64,000 bases of DNA from Mesorhizobium kowhaii. Lineage in GTDB: Bacteria; Pseudomonadota; Alphaproteobacteria; Rhizobiales; Rhizobiaceae. Positions within the stretch are counted from its first letter, which is position 1; each line of letters starts with the position of its first letter. Made by a program: the position numbers and the translations under genes. Below the pieces are notes generated by a model that was not told where the DNA came from, made no database searches, and saw only the letters and a list, made by a program, of their open reading frames with translations. Where the stretch lies: positions 1 to 64,000 of the forward strand of contig NZ_MZXV01000026.1 of assembly GCF_003253745.1 (NCBI RefSeq), read 5' to 3'. Below, one piece after another: positions 37,354 through 46,394 of the stretch.

Positions 37354-38969
37354 GTTGCGTCCCTGTTTCCGCGAATCCGGGTCAAGGCAAGACGGTGGTG
37401 AGCCTCAAGCCAACGCGGCGCAATCATGGCGCGCAATGCGGTCGAAAGCGCCTCGTCGGACTGCGACCTTGAAGCGACGCCCGCCTGCCCAGCGGCGGCG
37501 AGAACCCAACGGGCATGCGCACGCGTGGCTGGCGGCAGGTGCCGGGTCGGCCCGTCCGGCGCCCCCCGCATTTCGAACCACCATGCGCCGAACGGACCCA
37601 AGTCCAATACCACGTCGCGTTTGGTGTCACGCAGCGCGACTTGGAGCTCAGCGAGGGCTTCCGTCGTCACTGCCTCGGCAGCCGAATGGAGATCCGCGGC
37701 CGTGGTCGCGAAGGCGTGCTGGGTCCAATCGACAGCCCCCGCCGGCCGTGACCGAAGACTTGGAACAAGTCCGCGGGGAACATTGAGGCCAGAAAGGTCG
37801 AGCGAGCCGGCCCGCACCTGCTCGAGTAGGGGCCGTGCCTCGGCCGAGCTCGCCGAAACCGAGCGTGAACCGAAGGTCAGAAGAGCTCCCCTTGCAGCTC
37901 GCACAACAGGTCTGACCAGTACCTCTGGCAATAGCCGCCCCTCGGCCTCCAGAACAGGCGGCTCGGTCGCCGGAAAGCCGCTGACCCGTATGAATTGCCA
38001 TTGTCCCCGTGCGAGGGGTACGGAGGCACTGTCCTCACCGCTGCGCGCGCGCAGGATTGCCTCACCATGGCTATCGCCTGCGTGGACCGCCAAGGTGAGT
38101 TCGCCCTTGGTGTCCAGGACAAGTCGAGCCGATGCGTCAATGAAGTGCATGGGCGGTGACACCACGCCCCACCGACGTTTGGGTTGCTGCACCGCCAAAC
38201 CAGTAGCCCGCCTGATCCACTCGGCCAGCCCTTCGTCGGCCACCTGCGGAAGCGTGACCAGCAGGCAGCTCCACTGCTTCAGGTCGGCCAGACGGCTGAC
38301 TGCGAGTTGCGGCGGCACACTCGTGACGAGCTCGGCACGCTGCACGAAATAATAGGTAGCGCCCCAGTCCAGGCCGGTTGCCAACGCCTGTCGGCTGCCT
38401 CTTCCGGCCGAAAAGACCGTGCTCCGCACGGTATCCAAACCGGGTATGCGTTCCTGCACGGCGACGCCAAAGGCGTTGTCCACGTCCCCGCTGACCCAAG
38501 CCACGCGAAACGCCGGGGAGTCAGGGTTGACGGCGTAGGCCTGCGCCCCAGCGTGCAGCCGGGCACAGGCTACCTCGACCCGGAACCCGTCGCCACCGCC
38601 ATCGAAGGTTAACCTGCCCCTCGGGGTGGGCGCGCGCGGAACCTGCACCTCAAGGCCCCAACGGGCCGATACCCTGCCGACCGGCGGCTGCACATGCAGA
38701 GTAAGGGCAAGGGGCAACTGAGGTGTGGCTGGCTCTGGCCGCGTTTGCACGGCCGGCTCCGCCCCTGGTCCCTGCCATCCCTCGGACGCATGATATAGGT
38801 AGCACTCCGGTCGCGCGGCACCCGAGACGTGGGCAAAGTGCGCATCACGGTAGGTGCCTTGCCGGGGGCTTACACGCGCATCGCACACAGGACAGGAGTA
38901 GCGGCGGTACCGCTGCGCCAGCGAGGCTTCTACCCGCTGTCCGCTCGCAACGTCGATGGCGAAATACAT
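37350..38969 (-). CDS. druB: Druantia protein DruB
   Basis: 539 residues. The N-terminus carries a compact Cys motif, CPVCDARVSPRQGTYRDAHFAH, followed by a Cys in PECYLYH, resembling the zinc-binding start of CoiA-like proteins. The rest is beta-rich without recognisable catalytic residues (VQVPRAPTPRGRLTFDGGG and other strands). Four bases separate it from druA and it overlaps druC. Function within the system is unknown; nucleic-acid contact through the zinc motif is plausible. Confidence 0.85.
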   Translation of the reverse strand: MYFAIDVASGQRVEASLAQRYRRYSCPVCDARVSPRQGTYRDAHFAHVSGAARPECYLYHASEGWQGPGAEPAVQTRPEPATPQLPLALTLHVQPPVGRVSARWGLEVQVPRAPTPRGRLTFDGGGDGFRVEVACARLHAGAQAYAVNPDSPAFRVAWVSGDVDNAFGVAVQERIPGLDTVRSTVFSAGRGSRQALATGLDWGATYYFVQRAELVTSVPPQLAVSRLADLKQWSCLLVTLPQVADEGLAEWIRRATGLAVQQPKRRWGVVSPPMHFIDASARLVLDTKGELTLAVHAGDSHGEAILRARSGEDSASVPLARGQWQFIRVSGFPATEPPVLEAEGRLLPEVLVRPVVRAARGALLTFGSRSVSASSAEARPLLEQVRAGSLDLSGLNVPRGLVPSLRSRPAGAVDWTQHAFATTAADLHSAAEAVTTEALAELQVALRDTKRDVVLDLGPFGAWWFEMRGAPDGPTRHLPPATRAHARWVLAAAGQAGVASRSQSDEALSTALRAMIAPRWLEAHHRLALTRIRGNRDAT

Positions 38970-38973
38970 CCCC

Positions 38974-40197
38974 TCAGCCCGTTCGACTGGCAGGTTGCGC
39001 AGATTGTTCCTTCAACTCGGCAAGGCTGCCGGCAACGGCGCCGCTCACCAACTGCGGCACGCGGTCTTTGCGCCAATTGCGATAAGCCGGCTCGCGGATG
39101 CCGCGCGGAGCCATCCAGCGGCTTACGGCCAGCGCCGAAACCTCGGCGACGCTCAAAAGGCCGCCGTAGTCGGGATCGGCCCCGCTCCCACGCAGGATGT
39201 CGACCGTGTTGGCTGCCAGGCTGCACAGGAATACTTGCCGCTGAATGCCGTGTTTTAGCAGCGAGTCTTTGAAGCCCAGCCGCGTCAGCGCCGCCTTGAT
39301 GGTGCGCAGCCGCCAGTTCGGTCCCTTGCCGTACGCGTGGTGATCGGCATAGTCGTGGCTGAGTTCCCGGAGATAGGCCCGCAGTTTCTCGAACAGGGCG
39401 TCTGTAATATGGAAGTGCCCCCAGCCCATGGTATAGCCCACCGGCTGGAAGTACCGCGTGCCGCCAAGGGCCAATCGGTTATAGACCGATGAACGTCCCA
39501 TCGATGAGCTGGTTGTGACCATCAGCAGGCTGGCGTGCTTGGCGGCTCCCGAAATGATGCCGACGGAATCGCCGTAGGTGTCCTTGAAGTCCCGCACCAC
39601 TTCCTGCGTCCGTACCAGTGCAGCCACAGCCTTACCGCCGAGCAGAAACGAGTACGGCGGCACAGCACCCAGCACATAAGCATCCAGCAGGTGCACCAGC
39701 CGCAACGAACGGTCCGCCGAGTTCCAGCCGACCAACTTGTCGCGTACCGACAAATTGAAAACAGGGTCGCCCAAAGCGATGATCCCCGCCAGACGGTCGT
39801 GACCCTCGTCCCACACCAGGTAGCGCAGGCGGCGCCCAAACCCCGCCGATACAGGTACGGACCAAGTTAGCGCGGCCAGCCGGAACAGGTCGGCATCCTT
39901 GGTATCGCTGCGCACTCGCCGAAGCGCCAACCTGATGTTGGCAGGTTCAATCTCGTCGCCGTCCGCAAAATGCGGCAGGAGTTCCTCTGCACATCGGGCA
40001 AGGAAGACTCTGTTCGCCTCAAGCTTGTCCCTGCGTTGCTCGCCATGGAGCTGCCGCACCGCCTCCTTGTCTTGCCCCGGCGGCAAGAGCAAACCGTTTT
40101 TACCCTTTTTGAACCCAAGGCGCTTGAGATGCTGGCGGACCGCGCGTTTCAACTGCGCTTCCGGCGTCGGAAACTTAACTAGTATGCCCCTGGCCAT
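38974..40197 (-). CDS. druA: Druantia protein DruA (DUF4338)
   Basis: 407 residues with the DUF4338 pattern RLRYLVWDEGHDRLAGIIAL followed by RDKLVGWN, and a later GNRRYFQP-like GGTRYFQPVGYTMGWGHFH. This domain is specific enough to separate type I Druantia from types II and III. The start MARGILVKFPTP is preceded by GGGGGAAAG, while the 21 codons upstream are not family-like. It is the first gene of the operon; the promoter should lie in the ~0.9 kb before it. No gene lies divergently opposite. Confidence 0.9.
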   Translation of the reverse strand: MARGILVKFPTPEAQLKRAVRQHLKRLGFKKGKNGLLLPPGQDKEAVRQLHGEQRRDKLEANRVFLARCAEELLPHFADGDEIEPANIRLALRRVRSDTKDADLFRLAALTWSVPVSAGFGRRLRYLVWDEGHDRLAGIIALGDPVFNLSVRDKLVGWNSADRSLRLVHLLDAYVLGAVPPYSFLLGGKAVAALVRTQEVVRDFKDTYGDSVGIISGAAKHASLLMVTTSSSMGRSSVYNRLALGGTRYFQPVGYTMGWGHFHITDALFEKLRAYLRELSHDYADHHAYGKGPNWRLRTIKAALTRLGFKDSLLKHGIQRQVFLCSLAANTVDILRGSGADPDYGGLLSVAEVSALAVSRWMAPRGIREPAYRNWRKDRVPQLVSGAVAGSLAELKEQSAQPASRTG

Positions 40198-41097
40198 CGG
40201 CACTTTCCCCCTATCCCTCTGGTTGTTCCAGATTGTTGTTTGCATTCGACAATCAATCAACAGTCTAAGCCCAACAGCTGCCTAGAAGGCAGGCAGTCGC
40301 ATAAGGCTGAGATTCGCGAGCGCTGTCGATCCTTCAATCCAAATTGCCCACGACAACACCCCGGATTCTTCACGAGGCCCCTCCATAACTCCAACGCGCG
40401 CCGGGTGCCTACTGCTGAGTTGCCGTCAACCCCAGACTGTCCAGCAGTGCCGCCTACACAGCTTGATTTGCCGATTACATGAAAGTTATGTGAAAAGAAT
40501 AGATAGGGTGGAATCCATTGTGACTGACTGAAAAACTTGGCGTTGCCGAGACGCCTGAGGCAACAATCGAGTGATGTGTAATGCCCGTCGGGATGAAGAA
40601 ATGTTCTCTAGTGCATATTCGGGAATGACCGGATTGGGCCGGTAGCGGACCGGCAGCTTCGGCCCTCGGATCTTCAATAGCGGACCTTCGAGTCAGTTGC
40701 GAGTATCGCGGTGAGGTGCCCAATGCGGTTTCGCCACTCTAGGATCCCCATTTCAGACATCGCGGGCACCCTCAAACAGCGGATAGGATTCAGTGCCGCG
40801 TTGCAACGAGCGCCCGACTAGGCAAACTTGGCAACCGCTTGCGATAACTATATGGCAGGCCAGGAGCCTAGTTCTGGGGGAGCGGCTACGGATCTGTCTT
40901 GGCCCTCATGGTTACGTGCTCAATCCCTATCCTGCCATCGTAGGGCGAGCAGCGTCGGATCGCTTCGAATGCCGATCGAACGGCCTCGCTTGCTTCTTTG
41001 GGGTTGAACTTTAGAACCTTGATAGCCGACACGTTGGCCCCCACTCGTCTATTTGCCATAAATGTGCAACTATGCATGTGATGGAGAGCCCTAGTCG
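40198..41097. other. Intergenic stretch upstream of the Druantia operon
   Basis: About 0.9 kb. I see no convincing gene. Composition is less GC-rich and more irregular than in neighbours, consistent with an island boundary. It must hold the druA promoter on the minus strand, but no clear -35/-10 or operator stands out. Confidence 0.5.
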
Positions 41098-41220
41098 GTG
41101 GTTGGCAGGGAAGTGCTCAGCACGTTCCTCAAGAAGAGCTTCGACCGGCCCAGGCCAGACATACCCCACGTCACGCAAGTGTTCACCGCGAGCTTCCCGA
41201 GCGGACATGCTACGCAGACC
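41098..41220 (+). pseudogene. Fragment of a PAP2-superfamily phosphatase
   Basis: The plus strand encodes LKKSFDRPRPDIPHVTQVF followed by TASFPSGHAT, i.e. the KxxxxxRP and PSGH catalytic boxes of a membrane PAP2 (undecaprenyl-diphosphatase or lipid-phosphate type) enzyme. No preceding membrane helices and no third box are present. The remainder was evidently lost at the boundary between the Druantia island and the exported-protein cluster. Confidence 0.7.
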
Positions 41221-41305
41221 CGCACGTCAAAGCCTTTCATGGGGCTGAGCCGAAGCCGGAATCTCCAACTGACGATTGTCTGGACCGACCGGGCCACCAT
41301 TGAGG

Positions 41306-43027
41306 TCAGCCTTTGATGTCGAGGCCGGCTTTCCTAAGCGAGCCGATGACGAATTCGACGTCTTGCGAACGGGCCAACCGTGTCGAAACCATCTGACGCA
41401 TGTTCTTCACCAAATCAGGCTGATTTTGGTTCAGCCACGCAACCTCGCGATCAGCCTCGATTTTGTATCCTCCTTCGCCGAAGGCGGCAGCGGCAATCAG
41501 ATGGTAGATCGGATTCGACGGAGCCGGCGTTTTCTTGATCCACATAGCTGCCTGCGGATAATCGCCGCTGAAATAGGCGCAGAGCGCCAGATCCGCCTCG
41601 TAGTAGGCTGAAGAGCCTGGATTGCGTTGGCGCGCCTCCGCAATCAACTGGCATCCGTCACGCCAATTTCCGGAAACAGCCAGGCGCTCTCCATATTCGC
41701 CCATGAACTCGGTGTCGTTCGGGTTGATGGTCAAAGCCTGCTTGCCCACTTTCAATGCCGCATCGATCTCCTTGTTGAAATAAAGCGCAAGCATTTCGGC
41801 TTGGCGTCCGCGGATGTTGACAGGTTCAATCCCCACAGACCGCCTTGCCGCTGCCAAGGCGCGCTCGATCGCGGCGGCGGACAGTGCGGCGTCGCTTGGA
41901 AACTCGAATCGATAGTCATCTATGTAGATCAGCGAAAGAAGACCCCAGGCGGTGGCGTAGTTCGGAAAGCGGTCCACCGCCTTCTCGAGGCACGCGCGTA
42001 CCGATGAACGGCTTTCTGCATCGAGATCGGCCCGATATGCATAGAAGGAAAGCGTGCAAGAGTAGGCTGCCCAATCGTCGGGCGGATTGTCGACGAGGAG
42101 ATTGGCGTCCGCCTGGAAGATAACGCCATATGCCTGGGCCAGGCTCGTGGATACATTGCGCGCGATGTCGGTTTGGGCTTCCATAAGCTCCGCCACTTTC
42201 AGCCCGCCATCATAGCTTTCGGCCCACAGAACCGAGCCGTCAGCCCGGTTGAGCAGCCGGACCCGAAGCAGAAAGGTATCGACCGACAGGTTGACGCTTC
42301 CGGCAAGGACAAATCGTGGCGGCGCGGTCGAGGGATCCTCCTCCTTTGCGGCCGACTCCACGACAACGATGTCCTTGAACTTGGAAAGCTGGCTGACGAC
42401 TTCCTGCTTCAATCCACTCGCGATGGCTGCCGCCGCGTTTGTGCCGGTCAGATCGTCAAACGATTCGACTAGCACCCGAGGTGTTTCCGGCGCGCCCGCT
42501 CTCGCTGCATGCCACCACCATACCAAGACAGAGGCTCCGGCCGCGAGGAAGGCCACAAGCACGGCCGACAGCAGCGGTCGCGACCTCAACCGCCGGGCCC
42601 GACGGTCAGCGATGGCTGCAGAAACTACGGGCGCCAGTGGGCTCGGCAACACCGGTAGCGAGCGAAGCGAGAAGGCAGGAACGTAGCCCCCCTTTGGAAT
42701 CGTGATCAGGATTGGGTCTGTGTGCCCGGCTGTCAGATAATAGCGCTCCAGCGCACGCCTCAGGTGGCCAGCCTCGATGCGAACGATCGGATCCGTCTGC
42801 GGGTCGAACGCCTCGCCGCGACCAAACACTTCGACTGCGATGGAATAGGCCTTGATACGGTCGCCTCTTCCCGACAAGGCTTCCTCCACCACGTGGCGGA
42901 GGAAGCGGTGCTCACGGCCAGTGGCATCGAAGTCCGCACTGTTGAGGATAAGGGCAAGCTGGGCGCGACAAGCATCGGGGGAAAGCATCTGCTCCCCGGG
43001 TGCGGACGTTTCCGCCTCAATTACCAT
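41306..43027 (-). CDS. Membrane-anchored winged-helix regulator with TolB-like and TPR domains
   Basis: 573 residues. The N-terminal ~110 residues match the rhizobial winged-helix module of CadC/adenylate-cyclase-like regulators: FLRHVVEEALSGRGDRIKAY, DPIVRIEAGHLRRALERYYL and IPKGGYVPAF. One membrane helix follows (SAVLVAFLAAGASVLVWWW), then a TolB-N-like periplasmic region (VLVESFDDLTGTNAAAAIA) and TPR repeats to the C-terminus. The start at 43027 is preceded by GGGGATC. It is divergent from the exported-protein cluster and is its likely regulator, sensing a periplasmic cue. No cyclase catalytic domain is present. Confidence 0.85.
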   Translation of the reverse strand: MVIEAETSAPGEQMLSPDACRAQLALILNSADFDATGREHRFLRHVVEEALSGRGDRIKAYSIAVEVFGRGEAFDPQTDPIVRIEAGHLRRALERYYLTAGHTDPILITIPKGGYVPAFSLRSLPVLPSPLAPVVSAAIADRRARRLRSRPLLSAVLVAFLAAGASVLVWWWHAARAGAPETPRVLVESFDDLTGTNAAAAIASGLKQEVVSQLSKFKDIVVVESAAKEEDPSTAPPRFVLAGSVNLSVDTFLLRVRLLNRADGSVLWAESYDGGLKVAELMEAQTDIARNVSTSLAQAYGVIFQADANLLVDNPPDDWAAYSCTLSFYAYRADLDAESRSSVRACLEKAVDRFPNYATAWGLLSLIYIDDYRFEFPSDAALSAAAIERALAAARRSVGIEPVNIRGRQAEMLALYFNKEIDAALKVGKQALTINPNDTEFMGEYGERLAVSGNWRDGCQLIAEARQRNPGSSAYYEADLALCAYFSGDYPQAAMWIKKTPAPSNPIYHLIAAAAFGEGGYKIEADREVAWLNQNQPDLVKNMRQMVSTRLARSQDVEFVIGSLRKAGLDIKG

Positions 43028-43146
43028 GTCTTGATCCCCAGAAACCGCGGTTCTTTTTGTTGTGCGGTTACATGCTTGCCCACGTAACTTACCTTCTGCT
43101 GCCGCCACTTTGCAATACGATTGCTTCAGGTCGATGAACTGGCGTC

Positions 43147-43455
43147 ATGAGCACAAAAGACGGATCGTCTGACAGGCACCGAGCGGTCTCGGCGGCAGTA
43201 CGCCGATACCCCCAGTTTGAATTGACGATCCATCGGCTGATGGACCGAAATGAAAGCTTTCGCGACATCTGCGAGGAACTCGCCGATGCGGAGGTTGCGC
43301 TTTCGAAGGTCGACGAGGCCCCGCCAGCATTGCGCGAGGCCAGACGAGCCGAATGGCAAGAACTGGTGGATCGCTTGGTTGGAGAGGTAGGAGCAGCAGT
43401 GCTGAACACAGATGCCGCCCGCAGATCAGGTATCAACCCATGGCCGCCACGGTGA
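43147..43455 (+). CDS. Small cytoplasmic protein, unknown
   Basis: 102 residues, MSTKDGSSDRHRAVSAAVRRY, with a predicted long helical middle (FRDICEELADAEVALSKVDE; REARRAEWQELVDRLVGE). Highly charged with no export signal. First gene of the plus-strand cluster, 119 bp from the divergent regulator start. It could be a small regulator or adaptor; unrecognised. Confidence 0.65.
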   Translation: MSTKDGSSDRHRAVSAAVRRYPQFELTIHRLMDRNESFRDICEELADAEVALSKVDEAPPALREARRAEWQELVDRLVGEVGAAVLNTDAARRSGINPWPPR

Positions 43456-43580
43456 ACAGCCAAATGAATGCCGGACCCGCAGCACGGGAGACGGGCCGAC
43501 GGAGGGGATTTCCCTCCGCCATTCGCTCAAGTCTTCCAAAGCTCCGATGCAAGCGGGCGGACTCGGGAGGAAGCCCTGAC

Positions 43581-44381
43581 ATGATGAATTTCTATCGAAC
43601 ACACGCCTTGGGTTGTGCCGTTCTTTCCTTGCTTTGGCTTGCCCATCCCGCCGGGGCCGCGGATGCGGTCTCACCCTTGACGCCGGATCTGAAGCCTGTG
43701 GTGACGGAACAGGGCTGGACGTTTTCCGTTGCGCCGTACTTTTGGGCAGCGGGGCTCTCGGGAGAGGTGGGGCAGTTTGGTCTGCCGCCCGTCGACGTCG
43801 ATGCGAGTTTTGGCGACATCCTAAAGAATCTCGACTTCGCTGCGATGGCCACAGCTGAGGCACGCTATGACCGCTACAGCATTTTCGGCGACCTCATCTA
43901 TGTAAAGCTGTCGTCTGGAAGCGGCACGCCGAGAGGCGTCCTCGCTACAAGTGTCGATCTCACGTCGCAAACATTTTCAGGGTTGGTCGGAGCTGGCTAT
44001 TCGATTCTCCAGAGTGACGCCGGACGTCTCGATTTGGTCGGTGCCATGAGGGTCTGGTCGGTAAAGACAGACCTCGATTTCCATGGCGGTATCCTTGACG
44101 GCGCCTCCGGCAGCGACGGAAAGACCTGGGTGGATGGGCTGGTTGGCGTTCGTGCAAACTACTCGCTCACGCCCGAAGTCTATCTGACGGGCTGGGGCAT
44201 GGTTGGTGCAGGCAGCGCCAATGTCGACTGGGACGTCGCAGCCGCACTGGGCTACCGCTTCAACGAACGGTTTTTAGCGGTCGCCGGCTACCGCGCGCTC
44301 GGCGTCAACTACCGCAATGACGGCTTCGTCTTCGATGTCGTCCAGCAAGGACCGATCATGGGACTGGTCATGCGTTTTTAG
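43581..44381 (+). CDS. Exported outer-membrane-like beta-barrel protein
   Basis: 266 residues. Signal peptide MMNFYRTHALGCAVLSLLWL ends near HPAGAADA. The mature part alternates aromatic and small residues in amphipathic strands (WTFSVAPYFWAAGLSGEVGQ; RYDRYSIFGDLIYVKLSSG; GYRFNERFLAVAGYRALGVN) and ends in Phe (GLVMRF), the classic outer-membrane barrel signature. The start is the ATG at 43581; a longer upstream frame lacks a signal. It may be a porin or surface protein for the cluster's substrate. Confidence 0.82.
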   Translation: MMNFYRTHALGCAVLSLLWLAHPAGAADAVSPLTPDLKPVVTEQGWTFSVAPYFWAAGLSGEVGQFGLPPVDVDASFGDILKNLDFAAMATAEARYDRYSIFGDLIYVKLSSGSGTPRGVLATSVDLTSQTFSGLVGAGYSILQSDAGRLDLVGAMRVWSVKTDLDFHGGILDGASGSDGKTWVDGLVGVRANYSLTPEVYLTGWGMVGAGSANVDWDVAAALGYRFNERFLAVAGYRALGVNYRNDGFVFDVVQQGPIMGLVMRF

Positions 44382-44417
44382 ATCCAGAAACTGCATCAAC
44401 GAACGAAAGGGGAGGAA

Positions 44418-44759
44418 GTGATGACAACGAAACTTACATTCCGCAACTGCGCCGTCCTGGCCCTGGCTTTGGCAACTTTCGTGCAGGTTGATCCGGTCTC
44501 CCTGGTGACCCAGGGGTCGATTTCATCTGAAGCGCTGGCGCGCGTCGGCCATCCTCTTACGCCCCGCAGCGTGGCGGGTGTCGGGCGACGCACGACGCGC
44601 CGAACGGTCCGTAGAACGATCCGCAGAACAAGCGTCTACGTAGCCAGGCTTCCTGCCGGTTGCGTCAGAACCTCCGTCAACGGAACGTCAGTCTGGCATT
44701 GCGGCGGGAGATACTACCAACACGCGGGCTCCCGGTACGTGGTCGTCCAGGTCAACTGA
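44418..44759 (+). CDS. Small basic exported protein
   Basis: 113 residues. Hydrophobic N-terminal signal (CAVLALALATFVQVDPVSLV), then a very basic Thr/Arg repeat (GRRTTRRTVRRTIRRTS), then a short C-terminal region with a Cys pair (AGCVRTSVNGTSVWHCGGRYYQ). The layout resembles small periplasmic RcnB- or DUF6515-like proteins, but I do not claim a family. The basic stretch could bind anionic polymer or sulfate/phosphate esters. It follows the barrel gene by 36 bp. Confidence 0.75.
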   Translation: MMTTKLTFRNCAVLALALATFVQVDPVSLVTQGSISSEALARVGHPLTPRSVAGVGRRTTRRTVRRTIRRTSVYVARLPAGCVRTSVNGTSVWHCGGRYYQHAGSRYVVVQVN

Positions 44760-44809
44760 CATCAGTCTGTGACCTGCGACGAGCAACGATAAATCGGGAG
44801 GAAACCGAA

Positions 44810-46375
44810 ATGACGATACTCTACAGACAGGGTCTCATCGCAGCCGCAGTCGTCGGCGCGCTGAGCCTCACGAGCACGCAGGCGCAGGACAAGACGCCGG
44901 GATACAACACGAAAATTCCGGAAAAGATCATGACCCCCGACAAGGTGGAGACCAGCATTGGCACGCTGAATTTCTTTGACGGACTGCCCTCCGAAGCGAC
45001 TTCCCAGAAGGTGTACGACTACCTCGACACGGCGCGCGGCGTGGACACATTTCTCAAAGGCATTCCCGCCACATCGTTGGAGGGGATGCGCCTGGGATGG
45101 ATGGAACTCGGCGGCAAGACGTCCAATCACGTGCTCATCTTCGACAAGCTCGCCGACTCCAATCCGCTGTTCCTCACCGCCAACACCGAGACCGTCTACG
45201 CCCTTGGGTTTCTCGACCTGAAAACCGATGGGCCAACGGTCGTGGTGGTGCCGCCCAAGGTCGGCCCGGGCACCGTGGACGATGCCTACTTCCGCTTCAT
45301 CATCAATATGGGCGGTCCGGGTCCGGATCGCGGTGCGGGCGGCAAGTATCTGATCCTGCCGCCGGACTACTCGGGTGAGATCAAACCCACCAAGGGCGAC
45401 GAGCAAGCCGAGGTCGATGGCGAGAAGTATTTCGTCGCCAAATCGCCCAGCTATGTGGACCTGATCGTCCTGCGCGGTTTCCTTGTGGATGGAAAGCCTG
45501 ATGCCGCCACGGCGTCGTTCAAGGGTGGCCTGAAAATCTATCCGCTGGCGCAGGCCGGCAACCCACCCGTCATGGAGTTCATCAGCGCATCCGGCAAGGC
45601 CTTCAACACCATCCATGCGAACAACTATGAGTTCTACGAAGAACTCCATACCGTGATCGAGCGCGAACCGGTGGAGATGCCGGACGCTGAATTGCGCGGA
45701 CTGTTCGCCTCCATCGGCATCGAGAAAGGCAAGCCCTTCGCTCCGGACGCGCGGATGAAGAAGATCCTCACCGACGCGGTGGCCATTGGCAACGCATCAG
45801 CCAGGGCCATCGCCTTCCAGCCGCGCATGGAAGGCGCTCCTATCCATCCGGGAAGCAAGTGGAACACGACGTTTGTCGGCGGCACCTATGATTGGCTCAA
45901 TGATGACAAGGGAAGCCGCAACAGCGATGCCCGCACGCTGTTCTTCTACCAGGCCACGATCAACACGCCGGCCATGGTGGCAAAGATGATTGGTGTCGGG
46001 TCTCAATATGTTTTCGCGGCCAGGGACAGCGCTGGCGCCTACCTCGACGGCGCCAAGGACTACAAGTTGAACATCCCCGCCAATGCGCCAGCGAAGGACT
46101 TCTGGTCCATCGTCGTCTACGACCCCCAGACGCGCTCCGAACTGCAGACGTCGCAGCCGTTCCCCAGCAAGAACAACAAGCGCGACAAGCTGATTACCAA
46201 CGCAGACGGCTCGGTGGACCTCTATTTCGGTCCCAAGGCTCCGGCCGGCAAGGAGGCGAACTGGACTGAAACGGTGCCGGGCAAAGCCTGGTTCACGTAT
46301 TTGCGTCTCTACGGCCCGCTCGAACCCTGGTTCGACAAGACCTGGAGCCCGGGCGAGATCGAGCTCGTGAAGTGA
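44810..46375 (+). CDS. Exported DUF1254/DUF1214 protein
   Basis: 521 residues. Export signal YRQGLIAAAVVGALSLTSTQ followed by AQ. The N-terminal half is DUF1254 (VETSIGTLNFFDGLPSEATS; GGPGPDRGAGGKYLILPP) and the C-terminal half DUF1214 (WSIVVYDPQTRSELQT; WFTYLRLYGPLEPWFDKTW, ending EIELVK). The start has GGGAGGAAACC seven bases before it; a longer frame upstream overlaps the previous gene and lacks a signal. The biochemical role of the family is unknown. It is paralogous to the C-terminal part of the next gene. Confidence 0.88.
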   Translation: MTILYRQGLIAAAVVGALSLTSTQAQDKTPGYNTKIPEKIMTPDKVETSIGTLNFFDGLPSEATSQKVYDYLDTARGVDTFLKGIPATSLEGMRLGWMELGGKTSNHVLIFDKLADSNPLFLTANTETVYALGFLDLKTDGPTVVVVPPKVGPGTVDDAYFRFIINMGGPGPDRGAGGKYLILPPDYSGEIKPTKGDEQAEVDGEKYFVAKSPSYVDLIVLRGFLVDGKPDAATASFKGGLKIYPLAQAGNPPVMEFISASGKAFNTIHANNYEFYEELHTVIEREPVEMPDAELRGLFASIGIEKGKPFAPDARMKKILTDAVAIGNASARAIAFQPRMEGAPIHPGSKWNTTFVGGTYDWLNDDKGSRNSDARTLFFYQATINTPAMVAKMIGVGSQYVFAARDSAGAYLDGAKDYKLNIPANAPAKDFWSIVVYDPQTRSELQTSQPFPSKNNKRDKLITNADGSVDLYFGPKAPAGKEANWTETVPGKAWFTYLRLYGPLEPWFDKTWSPGEIELVK

Positions 46376-46394
46376 GCACAGAAGGAATTCAGTC

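Noticed and set aside
41306..43027. Adenylate cyclase
   Set aside because: The regulator shares the N-terminal module and TolB/TPR layout of cyclase-like rhizobial proteins but has no class III catalytic domain.
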